Below, piece by piece: positions 38,813 to 43,380 of a stretch of DNA of 43,380 nucleotides; the first letter of the stretch is position 1; each line of letters begins with the position of its first letter. The stretch is from an uncultured Rhodospirillaceae bacterium. GTDB lineage: Bacteria > Pseudomonadota > Alphaproteobacteria > Azospirillales > Azospirillaceae. The notes beneath the pieces were generated by a model. It ran no database searches, was not told where the DNA came from, and was given only the letters and a program-made list of their open reading frames with translations. The translations under genes and the position numbers were made by a program. The stretch lies in contig CALBDS010000018.1 of NCBI GenBank assembly GCA_937927415.1, positions 1-43,380 of the forward strand, read 5' to 3'.

Positions 38813-39316
38813 TCAGAAGTTGTGCTCGTGGTAGTCGGTGGCGGTGGTGCGCTCGTTGTATTCCAGGCGGACCGCCCGCCTGGCGACGTCGAGGACGAGG
38901 ACGCCGAACGCGCCGTCGCCGTCTTCCCAGCCGTCGTGGGTGGCGGCGAGCAGGTCGTAGGTCAGCGCCTCGACGGCCTCGCCCAGCGGCAGGGGCCGCC
39001 GCTCCAGGGCCGAGCCGTCCCAAAGCGGGGTGGCGATCTCGGCCACGCCGTCGGGCAGCGGCACCTCGGTCTCGCCGGCCTGGGCGTGGATGGCCTCGAT
39101 CTGGCCGGAATCGCCATAGCCGTCGAAGGTGACGGTGACGATGGAGAGCCCCGCCGCGGCCAGCGCCGCCAGGACGGCGTCCTTGTTGAAGATGCGGGCC
39201 TCGGCGGCGAGGCGGCTGTGCGCCTCGGCCCGGGCCTGCCACAAGGCCGGCTCGGCCTCGGCCGGTGGTACGGCGGGCACCCCGCCGATGGTCTCGTCGT
39301 GGTTGGAAGCGGACAT
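38813..39316 (-). CDS. DUF6878-like ICE protein
   Basis: A 167-residue acidic protein. N-terminal helix LWQARAEAHSRLAAEARIFN; then LSIVTVTFDGYGDSGQIEAI, GETEVPLPDG, LTYDLLAATHDGWEDGDGAF and a terminal YNERTTATDYHEHNF. The DGYGDSGQI and HDGWEDGDGA boxes are those of a family I recall as DUF6878, frequent beside ArdC-type genes. Function unknown. It carries leader L3. Confidence 0.75.
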   Translation of the reverse strand: MSASNHDETIGGVPAVPPAEAEPALWQARAEAHSRLAAEARIFNKDAVLAALAAAGLSIVTVTFDGYGDSGQIEAIHAQAGETEVPLPDGVAEIATPLWDGSALERRPLPLGEAVEALTYDLLAATHDGWEDGDGAFGVLVLDVARRAVRLEYNERTTATDYHEHNF

Positions 39317-39322
39317 ATCTTC

Positions 39323-39410
39323 TGGTCTCCGCGACGGGCCGGCCGGAAGCCTCTCTTCCCGCCCTTCAAACCCGTCGCGAACACCACCTCGGCCCTCGCC
39401 CTCTTCCCGG
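39323..39410 (-). promoter_or_regulatory. Structured leader L3 upstream of the DUF6878-like gene
   Basis: Perfect 9-bp outer stem CGCGACGGG (39330-39338) with CCCGTCGCG (39371-39379), one pair longer than L2. CCGGCCGGAAGCCT in the loop is shared with L2, and the purine-rich mRNA tract (TCGGCCCTCGCCCTCTTCCC on the plus strand) lies 5'. The mRNA GGAGACC follows the stem, 12 bases ahead of the ATG at 39316. Confidence 0.6.
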
Positions 39411-39452
39411 ACGCCCGTCTCACGCCTTCCGGCAGGACGGACGGCCAGACAA

Positions 39453-39474
39453 GGCCCGGCTCTGACGCCGGGCC
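39453..39474 (-). terminator. CCCGGC hairpin downstream of the DUF6915 fragment
   Basis: Perfect 8-bp stem GGCCCGGC-TCTGAC-GCCGGGCC, the counterpart of the terminator at 38382-38414. The T-run has decayed to TTGTCT on the minus strand, so termination is probably weaker. Confidence 0.55.
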
Positions 39475-39500
39475 GTTCGTGGTATGGAGCGGGAGAACCC

Positions 39501-39640
39501 TCAGCCGTCGGTGACGGGATCGATGCCGGGGGGGGAAGGGGGCGACCCGGCCCATCCGGAGGACCGGCAGAATGCAGCGCCCCCGGTCGGTGAAGCCGGA
39601 AACGAAGGAGGTCATCGCGGACGCGTCCTTCCCCGATCGA
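39501..39640 (-). pseudogene. Fragment of a second DUF6915-like gene (3' end only)
   Basis: From the TCA at 39501 onward the DNA aligns with the 3' end of the DUF6915 gene (from 38442). Shared blocks are ACGGGATCGATGCCGGGG against CCGGGATCGACGCCGGGG, CCCGGCCCATCC in both, TCGGTGAAGCCGG against TCGGCGAAGCCGG, then TCGCGGACG and TTGCTCCCCGATC-like sequence. Indels shift the frame and no start is present. It is a remnant of a tandem duplication. Confidence 0.7.
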
Positions 39641-39698
39641 GGACGAAACCGGCGGCTTCCCGTTGACGCCTCACGCCAGCCGCGCTGAAGTGGCGGTG

Positions 39699-40526
39699 AT
39701 GATGTCCGAGCAGGCTTCTCCGTTCCACCGCACGGCGGAGACGGTCCCTCCCGTCGCCGGCGCCTACGTTCTGCTCGTCAGGCTGGCGGAGGCGGTGGAC
39801 GTCACCCTGCCCGGCCGGGCCAAGGCCATTCTGCCGCCGGGGCGGTACCTGTACTGCGGCAGCGCCCGCGGCCCAGGTGGCCTGCGTGCCCGCGTCGGCC
39901 GTCACATGCGCCGGGACAAGAGCGTTCGCTGGCACATCGACCGCCTGACCACGGCGGGTACCGTGACCGGCTGCTGGGTTTTTCCCGCCGGCGAGGAATG
40001 CGCGCTGGTCGCACGCCTCGCCGCCCTGCCGGTTCCGATCCCGGGGTTCGGCAGCAGCGACTGCACCGTTTGCCGGAGCCATCTCCTGGCATGGCCCGGT
40101 GGCGTCGCGCTGCCCTTCGGCGCACCGGATGTTTCTCCGACCGCCGCTGGACCGGACGTCGCCCGGGTGCTATCGGTCGCGGCCATGACCGATACCGTGG
40201 ACTTCACCCCCGCCGAACGCGACCTGATCCGCCGCGAGTTCATGAGCCGCTGGTCGGAACCGCCGCAGCTGGCGGACGGCATCCTTCTGAAGCGATGGGC
40301 GACCGGCCCGCGGAAAGGCGAAGCGAAACTCACGGCCATCGTCCAGAGCCTGCTGGAGCGCGGGCTGGTGACGACCGCCGAAACGGAGCGGGGGTTCCCC
40401 CGCGCCCATTTCACCGCGGCGGGCTACGCCGCGCTGCGGGCCATGGCGGCCAGCCCGCGGCATCTCCCGCCGGACCGCTACGGTCATCTCATCGACGAGC
40501 TCGCGCGCCGGCTGGAGGACCGCTGA
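39699..40526 (+). CDS. DUF123 (GIY-YIG-like) nuclease-type domain fused to a helical domain
   Basis: 275 residues from the ATG at 39699 (ATG 39702 and GTG 39696 are alternatives). The N-terminal half (about 18-145) is DUF123, related to GIY-YIG: GAYVLLVRLAEAVDVTLPG, LPPGRYLYCGSARGPGGLRA, then RWHIDRLT. The C-terminal half (from about 163, MTDTVDFTPAERDLIRREFM) looks like a separate helical/winged-helix protein with its own internal ATG at 40185. DUF123 proteins are usually about 150 residues, so this is either a fusion or two genes whose junction is in frame. The next gene's ATG overlaps the stop (TGATG). Confidence 0.78.
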   Translation: MMSEQASPFHRTAETVPPVAGAYVLLVRLAEAVDVTLPGRAKAILPPGRYLYCGSARGPGGLRARVGRHMRRDKSVRWHIDRLTTAGTVTGCWVFPAGEECALVARLAALPVPIPGFGSSDCTVCRSHLLAWPGGVALPFGAPDVSPTAAGPDVARVLSVAAMTDTVDFTPAERDLIRREFMSRWSEPPQLADGILLKRWATGPRKGEAKLTAIVQSLLERGLVTTAETERGFPRAHFTAAGYAALRAMAASPRHLPPDRYGHLIDELARRLEDR

Positions 40527-40729
40527 TGTTCGGGCGTCCGGCACACGTCTCGATCGGCGACCGCTTCACCAAGGTCGGCCAGCCGTCACGGGTGTTCATC
40601 GTGATGGCTCTGGACGACCGTCCCGGTCGGCCGCCGCACGCGTTCGTGTCCGCGGCGCCGAACGGTGGGGACCGCCGGCTGATCGCGGTCTCCGCACTCA
40701 CCGATCCAAACCTGTTCAGGCGATTGTAA
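40526..40729 (+). CDS. Small protein of unknown function
   Basis: A 67-residue protein overlapping the DUF123-fusion stop by one base. VSIGDRFTKVGQPSRVFIVM, then PPHAFVSAAPNGGDRRLIAV: a beta-rich pattern, possibly an SH3-like barrel as in small ICE proteins. I do not recognise a family. It is probably co-translated with the upstream gene. Confidence 0.6.
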   Translation: MFGRPAHVSIGDRFTKVGQPSRVFIVMALDDRPGRPPHAFVSAAPNGGDRRLIAVSALTDPNLFRRL

Positions 40730-40925
40730 AAGGGATGAGCGCCGCACTGTTCACACCGCAGGCGATGCAGCCAGCCAGGACACCCGGACAGCCGACACCT
40801 CGCTGAGGAAGCGCAGCTTGCGCCGGATCGTCTCCCCACCTCGGAGGAGACCTTGGTGAGGCTCCGCATGCCTCGCGGTCGGGACCGGGTGACAGCACAC
40901 CGCCGCTGCTCCATGCTCAAGGGCC

Positions 40926-43133
40926 ATGCCGAAGCCGTCGCCCTCCGATTCGACCCGCCCTGCCGCCGAAGACCGCGAGCCGCTGTCCGGGCTGGTGGAG
41001 CGCGTCACCTACCACAACCCCGAGAACGGCTACTGCGTGCTGCGGGTCAAGGTGCGCGGCCACAAGGATCTCGTCACCCTGGTCGGGCACGCCGCCTCCG
41101 TCTCCCCCGGCGAATACATCCAGGCATCGGGCCGCTGGGAGCAGCACCGCGAGCACGGCCCGCAGTTCCGCGCCGCCTTCCTGCGCGCCGCGCCGCCGAC
41201 CACCCTGGAGGGCATCGAGAAGTACCTCGGCTCCGGCCTGATCAAGGGCATCGGCCCGGTCTATGGCCGCAAGCTGGCCCGCACCTTCGGCGAACAGGTC
41301 TTCGACATCATCGAGACCCAGCCGCAGCGCCTGATCGAGGTGCCCGGCATCGGCCCCAAGCGCATCGCCAAGATCACCCGCGCCTGGGCCGAGCAGAAGA
41401 TCGTCCGGGAGATCATGGTCTTCCTGCAGAGCCACGGCGTCGGCACGTCGCGCGCCGTGCGCATCTTCAAGACCTACGGCGCCGACGCCATCCCGCTGGT
41501 GACCGAGAATCCCTACCGGCTGGCCCGCGACATCCGCGGCATCAGCTTCCGCACCGCCGACGCCATCGCCGAGCGCCTGGGCATCCCCAAGGACTCGATG
41601 ATCCGGGCGCGGGCCGGCGTCTCCTACGCCCTGCTGGAGGCGGTGTCGAACGGCCATTGCGGCCTGCCGGAGGATGACCTGCTCAAGCTGGCCAGGGAAC
41701 TGCTGGACATCCCGCAGCCGACGCTGGCCGAGGCGGTGCGGCTGGAGACCGCGGAGGGCAGCGTCGTCGCCGATACGGTGAAGGAGCGGCGCTGCATCTT
41801 CCTGATGCACCTGTGGCACGCCGAGCGCGAGATCGCCGACCGGCTGACAGCCCTGGCCGACGGTGACCCCTCCTGGGGGGTGATCGACGCCGGCAAGGCG
41901 ATTCCCTGGGCGGAGGGGAAGCTCGGCATCGCCCTGGCGGCCAGCCAGAAGGAGGCGGTGGCCAGGGCGCTGGCCTCCAAGGTGCTGGTGGTGACCGGCG
42001 GTCCCGGCGTCGGCAAGACCACCCTGGTGCGCTCGATCCTGACGATCCTCACCGCCAAGGGCGTGCGCGTGGCGCTGTGCGCGCCGACCGGACGGGCGGC
42101 CAAGCGGCTGTCGGAAACCACCGGCCTGGAGGCCAGGACCGTCCACCGGCTTCTGGAGACCGACCCGGCCAACGGCGGTTTCCGGCGCGGCGCCGAGGCG
42201 CCGCTGGAATGCGACCTGCTGGTGGTGGACGAGACCTCGATGGTGGACGTGCCGCTGATGGCGGCGCTGCTGCGCGCCCTGCCCCGGCAAGCCGCGCTGC
42301 TGCTGGTCGGCGACGTCGACCAGCTGCCGTCGGTCGGCGCCGGTCAGGTGCTGGCCGACGTCATCGGCTCCGGCACGGTTCCGGTGGCGCGGCTGAGCGA
42401 GATCTTCCGGCAGGCGGCGGAAAGCCGGATCGTCACCAGCGCCCACCGGGTGAACGCCGGCCGCATGCCCGACCTGGAGGTGCCGACGGAGGGCGGCAGC
42501 GACTTCTACTTCGTCGCTGCCGGCGATGCGGAGGACGGGGCCCGCAAGGTGGTGGAGATCGTGCGCGAGCGCATCCCCCGCCGCTTCGGCCTGGACGCGG
42601 TGCGCGACGTGCAGGTACTGGCCCCGATGCAGCGCGGCGTGCTCGGCGCCCGCGGGCTGAACCTCGCCCTCCAGGAGGCGCTGAACGGCGACGCGTCGAA
42701 GCCGTCCATCGAGAAGTTCGGTTGGACCTACCGGGTCGGCGACAAGGTGATGCAGACCGAGAACGACTACGAGAAGGAGGTCTACAACGGCGACATCGGC
42801 ACCATCGTCGGGCTGGACGCCGAGGAAGGCGAACTGGCCATCGAGTTCGACGGCCGCCTCGTGCCCTACCCGTTCGGCGAGCTGGACCAGGTGACGCTGG
42901 CCTACGCGACGACGATCCACAAGGCGCAGGGTTCGGAATACCCGGCCGTGGTGATCCCAGTGGCGATGACGCATTACATGATGCTGCGGCGGAACCTGAT
43001 CTACACCGGCATCACGCGGGGCAAGCGGCTGGTGGTCCTGGTCGGGCAGAAGCGGGCGCTGGCCCTGGCGGTGCGGACCTCCGACGAGGGCCGCCGTTGG
43101 TCGAAGCTGCACGACTGGCTGGCGAGTCGCTGA
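40926..43133 (+). CDS. RecD2-like superfamily 1 helicase
   Basis: 735 residues, normal for RecD2. The N-terminal OB-like domain is about 17-95 (LSGLVERVTYHNPENGYCVL). Helix-hairpin-helix repeats follow (IKGIGPVYGRKLARTFG, VPGIGPKRIAKITRAW). The helicase motifs are Walker A TGGPGVGKTTL (about 356-366), ALCAPTGRAAKRL (Ia), VVDETSMVD (II), LVGDVDQLPSVGAGQVL (III), and C-terminal VTLAYATTIHKAQGSEYPAV with YTGITRGKRLVVLVGQ (V-VI). A 5'-3' helicase role in repair or replication is known for the family. It could belong to the element or to the chromosome beside the tRNA. Confidence 0.93.
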   Translation: MPKPSPSDSTRPAAEDREPLSGLVERVTYHNPENGYCVLRVKVRGHKDLVTLVGHAASVSPGEYIQASGRWEQHREHGPQFRAAFLRAAPPTTLEGIEKYLGSGLIKGIGPVYGRKLARTFGEQVFDIIETQPQRLIEVPGIGPKRIAKITRAWAEQKIVREIMVFLQSHGVGTSRAVRIFKTYGADAIPLVTENPYRLARDIRGISFRTADAIAERLGIPKDSMIRARAGVSYALLEAVSNGHCGLPEDDLLKLARELLDIPQPTLAEAVRLETAEGSVVADTVKERRCIFLMHLWHAEREIADRLTALADGDPSWGVIDAGKAIPWAEGKLGIALAASQKEAVARALASKVLVVTGGPGVGKTTLVRSILTILTAKGVRVALCAPTGRAAKRLSETTGLEARTVHRLLETDPANGGFRRGAEAPLECDLLVVDETSMVDVPLMAALLRALPRQAALLLVGDVDQLPSVGAGQVLADVIGSGTVPVARLSEIFRQAAESRIVTSAHRVNAGRMPDLEVPTEGGSDFYFVAAGDAEDGARKVVEIVRERIPRRFGLDAVRDVQVLAPMQRGVLGARGLNLALQEALNGDASKPSIEKFGWTYRVGDKVMQTENDYEKEVYNGDIGTIVGLDAEEGELAIEFDGRLVPYPFGELDQVTLAYATTIHKAQGSEYPAVVIPVAMTHYMMLRRNLIYTGITRGKRLVVLVGQKRALALAVRTSDEGRRWSKLHDWLASR

Positions 43134-43288
43134 TCCAGACCCGCCACCCTCCCCTCTCCAAAGCGGATTTCCCCGTCCACGCCCCGGCGCCCTACGCCAG
43201 GGCGCTACGCCAAAACGCGCGGGAATTTCCGCCCAAATGATTCCGATTTGATTCCGGAAGCGGTCCGGAGAGGGGTGATTCCGGATGC

Positions 43289-43322
43289 AAAAAGCTCCTG
43301 AAAGCTGAATGTTTTCAGGGGC
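43289..43322 (-). terminator. Rho-independent terminator of the tRNA gene
   Basis: On the minus strand GCCCCTGAAAA pairs with CTTTCAGGAGC (mismatches only near the ends) and is followed by TTTTT (43293-43289). It starts 7 bases after the tRNA 3' end, so it very likely ends tRNA transcription. Confidence 0.8.
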
Positions 43323-43329
43323 TTGGATT

Positions 43330-43380
43330 TGGTTGCGGGGGCCGGATTTGAACCGACGACCTTCAGGTTATGAGCCTGAC
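43330..43380 (-). tRNA. Initiator tRNA(fMet), CAT anticodon, 3' part (5' end off window)
   Basis: Reading the minus strand from 43380: anticodon stem-loop TCAGG-CTCATAA-CCTGA, variable AGGTC, T arm GTCGG-TTCAAAT-CCGGC, acceptor CCCCGCA, discriminator A and an encoded CCA. From the variable loop to CCA this equals the E. coli initiator tRNA as I recall it. The anticodon stem has A-U at pair 29-41 where E. coli has G-C, leaving two of the three conserved G-C pairs. About 26 bases of the 5' half are beyond the window. tRNA 3' ends are common ICE attachment sites; no second copy of this end is seen in the window. Confidence 0.9.

Larger units (their letters stand above)
39317..39698. other. Leader, hairpin and gene fragment region
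   Basis: This 380-base stretch is a decayed duplicate of 38262-38580. It holds leader L3, a CCCGGC hairpin and a fragment of the DUF6915 3' end, in the same order. The two copies are about 1.06 kb apart. The 5' part of the second DUF6915 copy is missing, and the plus-strand DUF123 gene begins where it would have been. Confidence 0.65.

Noticed and set aside
40917..43112. 731-codon minus-strand frame opposite recD2
   Set aside because: RecD2 motifs are unmistakable on the plus strand; the antisense product has no recognisable domain.
1..43380. An integrase, transposase or insertion sequence
   Set aside because: I looked for tyrosine/serine recombinase and DDE transposase signatures in the real genes and found none; the integrase of this element, if any, must lie outside the window.

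Overview
The window is very GC-rich DNA with dense, overlapping genes, typical of a free-living alphaproteobacterium; Rhodospirillales (Azospirillum-like) is my inference from base composition and gene families, not proven. Most of it is one conjugative element, either an integrative conjugative element (ICE) or an integrated or free plasmid. No integrase, trbF/G/I or quorum-sensing genes are inside the window; the transfer operon runs off the left edge. The right edge carries the 3' half of an initiator tRNA(fMet) gene, a plausible chromosomal junction.

Layout. (1) 1-9.3 kb, minus strand: conjugation operon reading relaxase - split TraG/VirD4 coupling protein - CopG-like protein - trbB-C-D-E-J-K-L. 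(2) 9.6-12.1 kb, minus strand: RepA-type initiator, ParA, ribbon-helix-helix protein and a degenerate second ParA, all joined by 4-base ATGA overlaps. Candidate origin signals (DnaA boxes, AT-rich repeat tract) lie inside the 3' end of rep. (3) 12.1-14.5 kb: a transfer-control locus matching that of the Mesorhizobium symbiosis island ICEMlSymR7A: an RdfS-like excisionase, a two-frame FseA-like activator with a UUU-C +1 slippage site, a QseM-like antiactivator and a divergent QseC-like XRE regulator. Nine related repeats surround qseM/qseC. (4) 14.5-17.5 kb: mostly non-coding, with a small charged protein, a DUF736 protein and a second XRE regulator. (5) 17.5-25.7 kb: less GC-rich defence cargo made of Hachiman (hamA-hamB) with a third DCL/DUF3223 gene, convergent with a Gabija-type pair (gajA-gajB). 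A 26-bp imperfect inverted repeat sits on each side of the 14.7-26.0 kb region. (6) 26-39.3 kb, minus strand: DUF2493, Toprim primase-like protein, giant methyltransferase/strawberry-notch helicase, ParB-like protein, PP-loop protein, ArdC antirestriction protein and several small ICE-type proteins. These resemble plasmid leading-region genes. (7) 39.7-43.1 kb, plus strand: a DUF123 fusion, a small protein and a RecD2-like helicase, then the tRNA.

How it works together (inference): FseA made by frameshifting would switch on rdfS and excision; QseM would hold FseA in check under QseC control; Rep/Par would maintain the excised circle; the relaxase, TraG and Trb system would transfer it; ArdC, ParB and SNO-type proteins would establish it in the recipient; Hachiman and Gabija would defend the host. 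Four short structured leaders, directly upstream of the SNO, ParB, ArdC and DUF6878 genes, share one layout with compensatory stem changes. With the FseA frameshift and the Hachiman-DUF3223 association, they are the most interesting observations here.
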